A DNA stretch of 64,000 nt from Lepidurus packardi (GCA_023053545.1 JAKZAN010000001.1:10560565-10624564); one strand, 5' to 3'; positions 48,601 to 58,616 are shown, counted from the first letter of the stretch. Notes: a model not told the origin generated them from the letters alone. Numbers and translations are program-made.

Positions 48601-51600
48601 TACAGAGTTCTGAACTACCTGGACCAGTTGGACGGACGTGGTACTTACCTCATCACACCGTGATCAATCCGAACAAGCCAAAAAAGATACGTGTTGTCTT
48701 TGATGCTTCTGCGACTTGCGAAGGAAAATCTTTAAACGAATCGTTAATCAAAGGACCAGACTTCATAAGCAGCCTCTTAGGAGTCCTTCTACGGTTCCGA
48801 CAGCATTTGATACCAATTTCCTCCGATATCGAAAAAATGTATCACCAGGTACGCGTCCGAGAGCAAGACCAATCCGTTTTTCGTTTTGTATGGAGGCGTC
48901 CAGGATCTCCCACCGCCCCCGAAACCTTCCAAATGCAGGTCCATGTATTTGGAGCTGTTTCTTCTCCGACCACATGTATGTATGCGTTGCGAAGAACAGC
49001 ACGAGATTTTTCGAAGGATTTTCCTGACGCTGCCGAAAAGGTGTTATCCAACTTTTATGTTGACAATTACCTGGATTCCTTCCCAACCGAACAAGAGGCA
49101 ATAACCGTTTCCAAGCAGCTCACCGGACTTCTACACCGAGGAGGATTTCGGCTAACCCAATGGATCTCCTCATCCCGAACTGTGCTTAGCACAATCCCGA
49201 AAGAAATCCGGAGCAACACGGAACTAAACCTCGACCTCGACGACCTTCCGGTAGAGAGAACTTTGGGCGTGTTATGGGATTGCAACGACGATTCCTTTCG
49301 CTTCAAGATTAAGCAGCCAATCGACACGTGCCACACTAAGCGACAAATTCTAAGCGCAATTTCGAGTGTGTACGATCCTCTCGGTTTTCTAGACCCACTA
49401 ATCCTGACGGCGAAAACCCTCCTCCAAGACATTTGGAGGACAAACGTGGAATGGGATGACGTTCTTCCATCAAACATCCTTACCCGTTGGCAAAAATGGT
49501 CCGGCAGCCTTCATTTGGTCGAAAACATACGAATACCCCGATGCCTTCAAACCAAAATCTCTCATCCCACACAAATGCATGTGTTCTGCGACGCGTCCGA
49601 AATCGGCTACGGAGCAGTAGCCTATTTACGGTCTATAACTCAAGACGGAAATCTAAACGTTAGATTTATTATGGCGAAGTCCCGCGTGGCACCCGTACGA
49701 CCATTATCGATTCCACGACTCGAATTGCAAGGTGCTGTTGTTGCCTTACGCCTGGCCACAACTGTCAAAACCGAATTGCAAATTCCGATCGATCAAATAT
49801 TCTTCTGGACCGACTCCCAAACAGTGCTCCAGTGGATCAATTCGAAAACATGCCGGTATCACGCCTTTGTCGGAAACCGAATCGGAGAGATCCCCGAAGG
49901 CTCAAATGCCAGCCAGTGGCATCACATACCCGGAATTTCTAACCCCGCCGACGAGTGCAGTCGCGGTATCCCCGTCGAAAACTTGTCTTCGGACCATCGT
50001 TGGTTTATGGGTCCAGATTTTCTACAGCTTCCTGAAAAAACCTGGCCTTCACGCCCCACCATATCCGAGCCATCCACAGATGATCCAGAGATATCGCTTA
50101 AGCCATGGACAGGGGCGCTGACAACCACCGAAAACTGCAAAGTCTTCGAGCTCATGAAAAACTCGTCAAGCTTGATAAAGATTTACCGAGTGATTGCTTT
50201 GATAAAACGCGTCGCCGCCAAGTGTCACAAAGCTTCACCAAGTAACCCCAAGTGGATATCGGCTGAAGAAATTAAAGAAGCAGAAACCACTTGCATACGC
50301 TTCATGCAGCAACGACACTTTGTCTCCGAACTAACCTACATTCGAAATGGTCGTCCAGTCGAAGCCTCATCCCGCCTTGCCTCACTATCCCCCTTTTTAG
50401 ATGACAAGGATTTGCTTCGTGTAAAGGGACGATTAGACAACAGCCCGCTTCCGTACGATGCCAAGCACCCAGTGATACTACCGAGCAACAACCCACTTAC
50501 GACGCTGATTGTCCGCGATATCCATTCACAATACTTTCACTCAGGGATAGACCGAACCTTTAGTGAAGTCCGAAAAATGTTTTGGATTCCTCGTGGGAGA
50601 GTTCTCGTTCGTAACGTTGTTAGCCGATGTATACCATGCAGACGAGCAAAGGCAAAGCCACTTACCCCAATCATGGCTGCGTTACCAGCGGCGAGACTAC
50701 AATCCATTTTACCTCCTTTCACGAACGTGGGAATAGACTATTTTGGTCCACTCTATGTCACGATTTATCGGCGTACGGAAAAGAGGTATGGATGCTTGTT
50801 CACATGTTTGGTAACTCGCGCCGTACACATTGAACTCGCTTGCTCTTTGGATACGGACTCATTTCTTATGGCCTTCCGACGTTTTGTCAGCCGACGCGGT
50901 TCACCAGCTTGCGTATTCAGCGATAACGGCACAAATCTAAGAGCCGGTGAACGCGAGCTTCGAGAAGGTCTTGACAACTTAAATCAACAACACATCGAAA
51001 CTACCATTGCTCGAAAGAAGATTGAGTGGCATTTCTCTCCTCCTTATGCTCCACATTTTGGAGGTGTCTGGGAACGACTTGTGCGATCCGCCAAAACTGC
51101 GTTAAAAGCCGTCTTGAAAAATCAAACCGTCAAAGAAGAAGTGCTTACCACAGTGATGATGGAAGTCGAATCCCTATTGAACGGCAGACCCCTAACACAC
51201 GTCTCGGTGGATCCCCAAGACCCAGAAGCCCTAACGCCCAACCATTTTCTATTAGGACGAGCGAATCCCAACCTCCCTCCGGATATTGTAAACCCTGAAG
51301 ACGTTACTTCTCGACGTCGATGGCAGATAGCTCAAGTTTTAACAAATCATTTTTGGCGCAGATGGATGCGCGAGTACGTTCCGATGCTCATTGAACGTCG
51401 AAAATGGATACGTCCAACCCGAGATATTTCTACAGGTGACCTCGTTTTGATAGTCGAACCCAACACACCGCGAGGGCAATGGTCCACTGGACGCGTCATC
51501 CAACCCCTTCCAGGAGCCGATGGAGTCGTAAGGGCTGCAAGAATTAAAACGGCACGCGGAGAAACCACCAGACCAACTGCAAGGTTATGTCTCCTAGAAG

Positions 51601-51695
51601 AAGCAGGTGAAGACGATTTTGTTTCAGCATCCGCTAAAACAGGGCCGGCTATGTTCCGGATGGAATCCGGAAGCAAGTCAATGTCGGAGGGATAA
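45657..51695 (+). CDS. BEL/Pao Gag-Pol polyprotein, intact 2,012-aa frame
   Basis: One uninterrupted frame. Order by approximate residue: coiled gag N-terminus with Arg/Glu/Gln-rich helices (150-220); DUF1759-like gag core (about 360-520); Cys/His knuckles (CCFCDERHDPASC near 584, CCFRCLVQQHISKDC near 620); aspartic protease (LLDSGSEVSLI near 713); RT (IRVVFDAS near 1005, SDIEKMYHQV near 1056, YVDN near 1134); Pao-type peptidase/linker; RNase H (FCDASEIGYGAVAYL near 1307, WTDSQTVLQWI near 1384); integrase zinc region (HSQYFHSG with CIPCRRAK, about 1622-1665); integrase core (GIDYFGPL near 1691, FSDNGTN near 1756, APHFGGVWERL near 1797); and C-terminal DUF5641 (about 1845-1985). The frame ends 44 nt inside the 3' LTR. 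The RT active-site box reads YVDN, not the usual YVDD. Confidence 0.93.
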   Translation: MASRPVEDIDVDVSSMDEEDETEDVPDPKSAMKLRTQSKMKLLKFIEEINYLIANRGSRGALRILRREVAEQLNECVNHHATYIHARRLEGSRLKTAQRYFQGVEERTNKCFADVEQYLQARAGEPASSIASSTVSQSISRTSARSSRLREAELQRAVAELELQQVVHDKVQEQTEDQELQEMRRRQSEIQSRRQQQRLVNTVEARRMEEDIIRRGAEEDGEIPVSSLANSRLIGSDETNLAVPVHEEPIPQIPTNSPNAERIRQIPPPLFQRLPQQSDMGFESLIPRPSGPTYRRTPPANRAVSFPTPSNMISSSASLNHAELASQNFTVATRADDWIQRREVTPLLSANPSRLGAHLPKIDIKKFSGDPKEWPMFISSFKTLVHDVAPSDSYRLTLLRTYLHPNVSQSIADSLHSPQLNWQALEELYHRYGNPHLVSRAYLRDLIDLPTLHTDNFEPLKSFAMRLHGIASTLDHTGYGHELNSGGILEQVMNKLPDKLRSEWGRQLVKILPTRSPTLRDLDNWLNEYVTAEMMVRPLFAVPKNTGNGKRTNDPKPSQTKYPAHPTFPTVLATADDLSASQRTCCFCDERHDPASCPMLSSKTPNERAQLAKEKGCCFRCLVQQHISKDCKRKRECGTDGCKSFHHPLLHGAERVFPRRATTGEQAFRKPSDASTSHGHVGTTATSTAEAILLSIVPIRLQANGRQFHTFALLDSGSEVSLIHERAAKQLNLEGPSRLLRLGTFHGSDPEFLSQTVSFEAASKDGRCCFKIPKASTVPKLNLSRRKINWPTEKSKWSHLANLDIPLIDSTQVTVLIGMDVPEAHEHLDMRKPLDGSRGLQALLTPFGWCVVGSFAQPARTKGAVFPHVNFIHGNNPESDLDATVQNFWSIDSLGVKIIDNPKTQEETRALAILETTTRHSGERYEIGLVWKSDDVVLPNNRNQALRRLFMLERRFKQDPTLTSRYTDIIDEYIDRGFAKRLQSSELPGPVGRTWYLPHHTVINPNKPKKIRVVFDASATCEGKSLNESLIKGPDFISSLLGVLLRFRQHLIPISSDIEKMYHQVRVREQDQSVFRFVWRRPGSPTAPETFQMQVHVFGAVSSPTTCMYALRRTARDFSKDFPDAAEKVLSNFYVDNYLDSFPTEQEAITVSKQLTGLLHRGGFRLTQWISSSRTVLSTIPKEIRSNTELNLDLDDLPVERTLGVLWDCNDDSFRFKIKQPIDTCHTKRQILSAISSVYDPLGFLDPLILTAKTLLQDIWRTNVEWDDVLPSNILTRWQKWSGSLHLVENIRIPRCLQTKISHPTQMHVFCDASEIGYGAVAYLRSITQDGNLNVRFIMAKSRVAPVRPLSIPRLELQGAVVALRLATTVKTELQIPIDQIFFWTDSQTVLQWINSKTCRYHAFVGNRIGEIPEGSNASQWHHIPGISNPADECSRGIPVENLSSDHRWFMGPDFLQLPEKTWPSRPTISEPSTDDPEISLKPWTGALTTTENCKVFELMKNSSSLIKIYRVIALIKRVAAKCHKASPSNPKWISAEEIKEAETTCIRFMQQRHFVSELTYIRNGRPVEASSRLASLSPFLDDKDLLRVKGRLDNSPLPYDAKHPVILPSNNPLTTLIVRDIHSQYFHSGIDRTFSEVRKMFWIPRGRVLVRNVVSRCIPCRRAKAKPLTPIMAALPAARLQSILPPFTNVGIDYFGPLYVTIYRRTEKRYGCLFTCLVTRAVHIELACSLDTDSFLMAFRRFVSRRGSPACVFSDNGTNLRAGERELREGLDNLNQQHIETTIARKKIEWHFSPPYAPHFGGVWERLVRSAKTALKAVLKNQTVKEEVLTTVMMEVESLLNGRPLTHVSVDPQDPEALTPNHFLLGRANPNLPPDIVNPEDVTSRRRWQIAQVLTNHFWRRWMREYVPMLIERRKWIRPTRDISTGDLVLIVEPNTPRGQWSTGRVIQPLPGADGVVRAARIKTARGETTRPTARLCLLEEAGEDDFVSASAKTGPAMFRMESGSKSMSEG

Positions 51696-52314
51696 CTCCG
51701 AAACGCACGAATTGCCTTTGAATAATCATTTTAATGTGCGACCCGCGACAGTTAGACCACTTTCCTGACTGCACGACTTACCCTTTGTTTTATGACAGTC
51801 CGTCGCTTGACCATCGAACTGGTATGCCTAAGCGGGGCCGGCTGCTGCCCGTTCTCGTGGAGGCTGGAACCAGAGGTCCAGCGACGGTCCATTATGTTGT
51901 AAAACTGGGCAGAAAATTGACTCCGACGACTGACAGTTAGGCAAGGGGTACCCTTTGCATGGAACCCCTTGAGAAGATTTGTTACCCAAAAAACCTAACT
52001 GCAGACACATGTGCGAAAGACATTTTCCGCATGGATCTAACAGACAAAGGACTTGTGACTATTTAACAGACTGTCTTTTTCGCCCAGGCAGTCACTTTTT
52101 AGTTTTTCGTGAAAGGTGCTCTCGAACTCGAACTCGAACTCGTACATCGCCTCGAAATTCGTCGAAGCATTGTGGCATAGAAATTTAGTGTTTTGTTAGT
52201 TTTTGTGTTTGTTCGCCTGGCAATCGGGCAAATATAGAATTAGTCACAAACCACACCGATCTCGTTTCCTTCGTTAAAACTTCGTTCGTCCAATGCGTCG
52301 TTCCACGCATTTCA
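51652..52314 (+). repeat. 3' LTR of the intact BEL/Pao element
   Basis: 663 bp; differs from the 5' LTR by the extra TGCGAAAG at about 52,012-52,019. It contains the stop codon of the polyprotein. Confidence 0.93.
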
Positions 52315-53283
52315 TTGAGCAACCGGCAGATTTCGCTCACAGTTCTTGATTCAAAACTTCTACCTTGCTCGGAATGAAGCTGAAGCGGCACTCCATACCT
52401 TCTCATGTATTCCCCATAGAGCTTGGTGGCGATAGTAGTGGCTTCCTGATCTGGAATAGGATATGCCTCCACCCACTTTGGGAACAAATCCCCGACAACC
52501 AAACTATAGCGATAATGATCTACTGTTTCAGGCAGAGGACCCAGTATATCCATAGCTACAATGTCACTTGGAAATCTAGGTTGCACAGGGTTCAATGGCG
52601 CTCTAGTCTTTTGGGATGGAGGATTTCGCTGCACACATGTCACGCAGCCTTTACACCACCCTTCAACATTGTTCCGCATCTTGGGCCAATACAAACGTGA
52701 TCGCAATTTTTCTAAGATGTTTTTACTTCCCATATGAGCCCCAGAATTACCACCGTGGTAACTTCTGAAGATTTCCTCTTGCTTTGCTTTAGGCACAAGA
52801 TGCAGGTGCTGAGATCCGTTTGTCGAAATCCATTCGCCGTAAAACCCGCCACCACGAAGACTCACATTTTTCCTTTGGGCCCAGTAGCTGCGCAACGGCT
52901 GACTCATAGCTTGCAGACACGGTTTATAAGGTTCTTGTAAACATCTCTTGATAACTTTCATATCCTCGTCTTCTTCCTGGGATACTACGACGCTACCGTC
53001 ACTAGCCAATTCCACATGATTTAACACGACATCTCGTTGTGGTCCATGTGGCATTCTTTTCTTCTTCGTCCACTCCTTCATGACGTCCACATTGTGAACA
53101 TGGTCATCTTGAGAGTGCATCCGCATTCCCACGCTTTGGTCCAGGCCGCTGTTCAATTGTGAACTGATACGATTCAAACAAGTTCAGCCATCGCCAAGTC
53201 TGTCCAGTTGGTTCCTTGCAAGTTTTCATCCAGGCCACGGCAAATGTTATCCGTCCGAAGCATAACCGGTCTCCCCAGAAGAG
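52315..53283 (-). mobile_element. Gypsy fragment, unit 6, part after the BEL insertion
   Basis: Integrase N-terminal and core region. This copy is less decayed than all others: the segment from NRISSQLNSGLDQSVG through VMKEWTKKKRMPHGPQ to integrase is one continuous frame, where the other units have a 6-bp deletion and a frame break. Private differences include a GGTCCATG (not GGTTCATG) and CATATCCTC. The HSEQG change at the second catalytic Asp is present. It ends where hAT sequence replaces the rest. Confidence 0.8.
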
Positions 53284-54489
53284 CAGTGCCGGATTTAGCG
53301 ACCCAGGGCCCCTAGGCAGTTAACTGAGTCGGGGCCCCCATTCTGGCACGTAGCAAAAAAATTGACTTTACTTTTTATTTTTTATTTATTCAACGAACTT
53401 TGACTTTAGACAGTTGGCAAGCAGACTTAAAAATGAAATAAGCAAGTACCAACTATACTTTTTCACATTATAATTTGTACATTTACATATAATTACAAGA
53501 TTACATTGCCGTGCGACGAACTTTCTTCTCTGCAAAGGAACGGATGACTTCACTATAGTCCACAGACGACATTATTTCTGACTCTATGTACAGCACAGAT
53601 AGTGAATTAAGTCTGTTCTCTTCTGTGGTAAATCTTAAATAATTCTTTACTCTCTTTAATGTTGAAAACGACCGTTCTGCCGAACAATTTGACCCCGGTG
53701 TACATAACAGCATCCGGAGCGCTATTCCCACGTTTGGGTAAATATCCAAAAAGCCTTTTTCCAGAGTGTACTTGTATACGTCCAGTGACGATAACTCTTT
53801 CCCCCATTTAGCCTCAGCCGACAAACAAATGAGCTCGCAGGTGTAGACACTCGTTTTCCAATGTACCATCCAAATCCCCTGGATAGAAAGCTTGCAGGTT
53901 CCGTGCTCCATTACGGATGTCTTGAGATTCCAAATTACGAAGCTTCGTGAGAAAGTCAAACTTTTGACTTAAATTCTCGTAAGCAGAACCACGTATCTGT
54001 AGTTCTGCAATCAACCTGTCAATAATGACGTTGAAGACGGTGACTCTAAATCTGTCCCTGCCGGTCTCGGAGAGTTCGACCCCCTTTTCCTTTACTTCGT
54101 CAAACCGGACTTTTCGCTTACGTTTCCTCTTCATATCGTATGCGTAATTCTGTTCATCACTTCTTCCCATAGCTTTCGACTCATAATGATGGAAGGTACC
54201 GGCTTTCCTTAAATCTTCTAGGTATGTTACGAAGGACCGATTTTCTCTTAATCTCTTCTTTTGAACTTACTGTAGACAAGCCAAAACACGCGTATCCTTG
54301 TGTAAGATGCTAGAGCTGTGGTTTGCAGAGGGATTCAGAATGTGTTGCCACCTTCATTGAAGCGCGAATTATGAAAAGCGGAGAAAAGAACCCACGCTGG
54401 CTTACAAAAATCTGACTAACTTCTTTTTTAAATTTGATCACGTCGTAGGCTTTCAGCCTGTTGACGTTTCCTTTATGGAGAAAGTATAC

Positions 54490-54532
54490 ATTATTTATTA
54501 GTCAGGTACACAGTACCTGACTAATAAATAAT
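54490..54532. repeat. perfect 20-bp hairpin with 3-base loop, then CCTAA-rich tract
   Basis: The arms are exact reverse complements (left arm ends AGTCAGGTAC, right arm begins GTACCTGACT), separated by ACA. The following 54,535-54,630 is rich in AACCTAACC/CTAAC words. Confidence 0.85.
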
Positions 54533-54769
54533 AAATACACAGTACCTAACTAACTTAACCTAATTAAACATAATATAACCTAACCAAACTAAACCTAACC
54601 AAGCTCAAACTAATCTAATTACACTTAAACCTACATGAAAATATATTACTCCGTGGGCCCCTGGGCCAAGGTCCAAAATGGGCTCCTAAACAGGTCGGGA
54701 TGGGCCCCCTAGCCTCGTGGGGACCTGGGCCCGTGCCCAGTTGGCCCATGCGATAAGACGGCCCTGGTG

Positions 54770-54842
54770 TCAGGACTTGAACTGGTGAACTACAGAACGA
54801 AAGTTAGGGCCCTTAACCACTCCGCCAATCACTCGGTAGGTG
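54770..54842 (-). repeat. tRNA-derived (SINE- or pseudo-tRNA-like) sequence inside the hAT
   Basis: The minus strand contains TGGCGGAGTGG (54,827-54,817), an A-box match, and AGTTCAAGTCC (54,783-54,773), a B-box match, 33 bp apart. The implied stems pair poorly, so a working tRNA is unlikely. Confidence 0.5.
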
Positions 54843-55054
54843 AGGCTATAAGACATAACTTTTTCACAGTCTCCAAAATGATCTCCAGTTATTTTACATA
54901 CTATTACATAAATTAATATTTCGTACGGAAAAATTGACATTTTCTTTTCTTTGTCTTGTGCCCTCAACGTACTTCGGCACCTGGCCCGGGGCCCCCTTCG
55001 AGGCTGGGGCCCCTAGGCAGCTGCCTAGTTTGCCTAGGCGGAGATACGGCACTG

Positions 55055-55550
55055 TGGGTTGAGAAAGTAGAGAGGATTTGATCTTCACTCAATCAATGGA
55101 CTTCGTTTCTGTGCGGCTCATCCTGGTCACGGCACCAAATGTGGAGGATTTGGGTATGAGTAAAAATAAGATGGTCCCTGCGTTGTGATTAGGGGCTACT
55201 TCTGAAGAATAGGATGGATGAGAGCACCTTTTAAGAGAAGTCTTGTAGACTTTGCATCCGGAAAATCCGATTTGTAAGGTTCAGACATTGTTATTTCGTC
55301 TATTTCTAATAAGCAAGTACGTATTACAGGGAGCGCTCTATGGGTACAACAAATACGCAAGTACGTATTACGGGGGGAGGGAGCAAAACAGCTCATTTGG
55401 AACTGAAGGAAAGTCAAAAACATCTCAAAATCAGCAGTAATAAACGAGTAAAAAGTCATTTCAAAGTTTATTTCAAGGCAAACTTGTATTCTCTTCTCAA
55501 GTCCTTCCAGATTTAATTTCAAGGGCCATAAATGATTTCGAAACTACCCA
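55055..55550 (-). mobile_element. BEL/Pao PBS and LTR, unit 6
   Basis: LTR 55,140-55,550 (411 bp; one A fewer at AAGCAAGTACG). The gag scrap is shortened because the hAT occupies its place. Confidence 0.75.
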
Positions 55551-56689
55551 GTTAGCCTTTTCCAACTGCTCCAATTTCTTTTTTTTTTTTAAATAACAAA
55601 GTAAAAAAACCGGCCGGAGATAAAACGGTAAACTAACCACCATAAGATCCGGATCAATATAGTCGGCAATGTTTTTGTTTTATCAGAATTCTGGAATTTT
55701 GTCGTATTTGAAGTCGTATGGCAGGTCATAATTCTTTCTGTAATCCACAATGTGGTCGTCCCCTTGTTCCAATTCGATAGCTCGTCCCGTCCTTTTTGTT
55801 TTCTCCTTCTCAGCTTGAGCTGCTTTCTTCTGCGAAACAGAGTCCGGAATGCAAACTGGACGAACAACGTTATCTTTTCGCCTGGGTTCGCCTACGTTTA
55901 GACGGTTCAAGACGCCTTCTACCTTCTAGCTACGCATCTTGCCTTCCACACGATGCGCTAGCAATCAACGCTCACAAGCCTAGACAATCCAAATTGAACA
56001 CCAGAAAACCAATAAATAATCCGCCCTTACGTCTGTCTTTACTTCCACTACTCCTTCTTCGGTGACGGTAGACATTTGCACAATTGGGACATGATCATTC
56101 TCGAACGCTTTTTGAAAGTAACAAGCATGGGCTAATAAAGCAAATATTAGTAAAAATATCACACTGGATAATGAAGCATATACCTTTAGTAAATAGTGGC
56201 TTGATGCTCTCAAAGAGATGAATCTGTTCTTCAAGGCTGTGTCCGCATTGCTCAGAAATAAGGGCAATAGTAGGCCAGGTCTTCTGGTCCTTTTATAACT
56301 TGAAGGTGAGAAACATGAAAGGTACAAGCACTGTAAGTATGTTAGTATAGAGAGTTTGAAGTTTGTTACCCATCAATCCTTCCTAATAATGCACTCACAA
56401 TAGAAAAAACTCCAATCCAATATAGCTATTCTCATGCTCGAGCTATCTGTGTGGCTACCACGCGTTCTCTCATCAGGTTTTGCATCTGAATTTGTCTTTC
56501 CAGCTGTTATTAGTATACATAAAAATATGAATACTTAACTAGAAATTAACCAAGCTTACGTTCACCCGACCCATTTCTATCATGAACTCCTGGTTCTACC
56601 CCGTATTCTTTTCCACAGTCGGTGAAACCAGGGAACTCATATTTTTGGACTATTTATAGGTGTCATACAGGAGTTGTTTTGCCGCCATA
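55551..56689 (-). pseudogene. NOG1-PLGRKT fused fragments, unit 6
   Basis: Shared stops plus private substitutions (CGATGCGCTAGC near 55,952; CAATATAGTCGG near 55,655). Confidence 0.7.
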
Positions 56690-57004
56690 TTAATCAAGTG
56701 TCGCCCAGACACCGGTAAAGAGGGCGTCAACATATCGCCTATTCGTCCAACCCTCTACCGTTGATGCTGGGGATAGCAACCCGAAGGAAGCGGGTTCGGG
56801 AACCAATGACGCAATGAACTGGCCACCCCGGAAGTGACGCCAAGTGACGCTATAACTTTCATTGTTGTCACTTGTTTTGGTAAGTCTTCTTGCTATCGTT
56901 AACCAGGAAGGAGCCTTTTGCATTTTCTCCCAAAGTTTTCGTGTATTGTGCCCTCAGTTTTTCAACCTTAGAAGGTTCCTCATTTCGTACGGGTTGCCTG
57001 GACC

Positions 57005-58616
57005 ATGGGTAAGCGTTTTTTGCCTTTTTGTTTACCATTCAAGTACATCTAGTCTCAGAAGAAGCTTAGCCAAATAGTTTCAACCGCGAGTGCTATGGTT
57101 TTTCCCTTTCGATAAGAAAGCAACAGAGTTGTAACACGAGTCCTAATCGGTTTTTATTTTCCAGAAATACCCATAAAAAATTGTGAACGAAGTCCTGATC
57201 GTCTTGTTGTAATTTGGAGGTCATGGATGGCCCAATTCTCCTGAAATCCTAAGCAGCTTTTTTCTGTTGTTGTTTCCTATGTACGTTTGTTGTACGTACG
57301 TATTTTTCTGTGATATATATTATGGGACCTTTTGTTCAGTCTCCCTAACACTTGACTTGTGTTTTCTTTAACAGATGACGCTGCTCCACGGATCGCTTTG
57401 CCTCGTTCGTGGCATGCCTGTGCGCGAGACTTTAAGGTAAGATCAATACAATCCCCTAAGGGAATTTCTTTTGACTAATACGATCTTCTGTATCTATCTG
57501 GCGTAGCAATTGCTATGTGAGTCAAGTACCTAATATGCTTTTATCTTGGTTAACAGGTACGTGCTTATCGCAGCTTGCCCTGGGCGACCCTGTCGCGCAC
57601 CTGGGGACGACTGGCCAACACCCGTTTGCCTCGGTGGATGAGGAAGCCGGTCCTTGGGTTCTACGCGCGGACGTTTGGCGTAAACGTCGAAGAAGCCGCA
57701 TCGGACAACCTGTCCGACTACTCCAGCATCGGCGAATTTTTTCGACGGCCGCTTAAACCAGGCGCACGCCCTATCAACACTACGGACTGCATTGTAAGTT
57801 GATGGGGGTTTTTATGCACTCGTTTCTCGTACTAAATATTGTTTGTTTTCTACAACAGGTGTCACCAGCCGATGGGAAAGTCCTCCATTTGGGCGCAGTG
57901 GACCGGAATGGACTGTTGGGACAGGTGAAGGGGGTGTATTACTCCCTGAGCCAGTTTTTGGGACCCTCTGAACTGGTGCAACTCTCAACAGGGTCCCCAA
58001 CCTCCGGCCTCCACTACTGTGTCATCTATCTGGCGCCCGGGGACTACCATCGGTTTCATTCCCCCGTTGAATGGGATATTTCATTGCGGCGACACTTTCC
58101 AGGTAATTCGCCATGAGAACAACAAAGGGTGTTACTAACCGGAATATTATCTTAGGGGAACTCCTTAGTGTGAACCCAAGCGTTTCCAAATGGGTCCCCG
58201 GCTTACTTGCCCTCAACGAGCGAGCCGTTTACTTTGGCCAGTGGCAGTACGGCTTGTTCAGCATGACAGCGGTCGGAGCTACCAATGTCGGCTCCATACG
58301 AGTCTATAAAGATCCAGTAAGTTAGTCGACGAGTTTGCGTTTTTGAAAGTGACTTAACAGTTTTCTTTTCTTTGTATTGTAGGAATTGGAAACAAACTGT
58401 CGTGCCGGACGTCGCAGGACGACGGACTACAACTTCCACAAGGAACGTGCAGGCGGGGAGGGTCTCCATCAGGAGAAAGGTGAAGTATTCGGTGAGTTTA
58501 ACTTTGGCTCTACAATGGTCCTTATTTTTCAGGCCCCCAAGGACTTTAAATTTACCGTCCAGCTTGGGCAAATCGTTCGAGTCGGTCAAGCTATCGCTCA
58601 AAATTCTAAACCGTAG
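57005..58616 (+). CDS. PISD: phosphatidylserine decarboxylase, copy 6
   Basis: Coding sequence as in copy 1. A one-base insertion in intron 3 (GCTATGTGAG for GCTATTGAG) makes the gene 1 bp longer; the acceptor is unaffected. Confidence 0.85.

Larger units (their letters stand above)
44878..52314 (+). mobile_element. full-length BEL/Pao retrotransposon with target-site duplication
   Basis: 7,437 bp bounded by LTRs at 44,878-45,532 and 51,652-52,314 and flanked by TTGAG on both sides (44,873-44,877 and 52,315-52,319). Other units have a single TTGAG at this place in the Gypsy integrase. The LTRs look identical except for an 8-bp TGCGAAAG present only in the right one. No envelope-like frame is present. 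Structure and near-identical LTRs indicate a very recent insertion. Confidence 0.95.
53284..55054 (-). mobile_element. hAT transposon, internally degraded, replacing 591 bp of unit 6
   Basis: 1,771 bp with ends CAGTGCCGGATTTAG and (reverse complement of the right end) CAGTGCCGTATCTCC. The minus strand encodes the C-terminal dimerisation region of a hAT transposase (TPGSNCSAERSFSTLKRVKN, LNSLSVLYIESEIM) in 53,959-53,501. An upstream portion lies in another frame (54,170-53,814), so there is a frameshift near 53,850. The N-terminal zinc finger and most of the catalytic region are missing. The 8-bp flanks do not match: CAGAAGAG on the left, TGGGTTGA on the right. Compared with other units, bases equivalent to 22,328-22,918 are absent. 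Confidence 0.8.

Noticed and set aside
49067-49477. Antisense open frames within the BEL/Pao polyprotein
   Set aside because: They lie opposite a conserved 2,012-aa coding frame and have no family resemblance.
44878-52314. Endogenous virus with an envelope gene
   Set aside because: The polyprotein ends in the 3' LTR and no further frame exists; it is an ordinary BEL/Pao retrotransposon.
54770-54842. Functional tRNA gene
   Set aside because: A and B boxes fit, but acceptor and T stems pair poorly by eye and it lies inside a decayed transposon.
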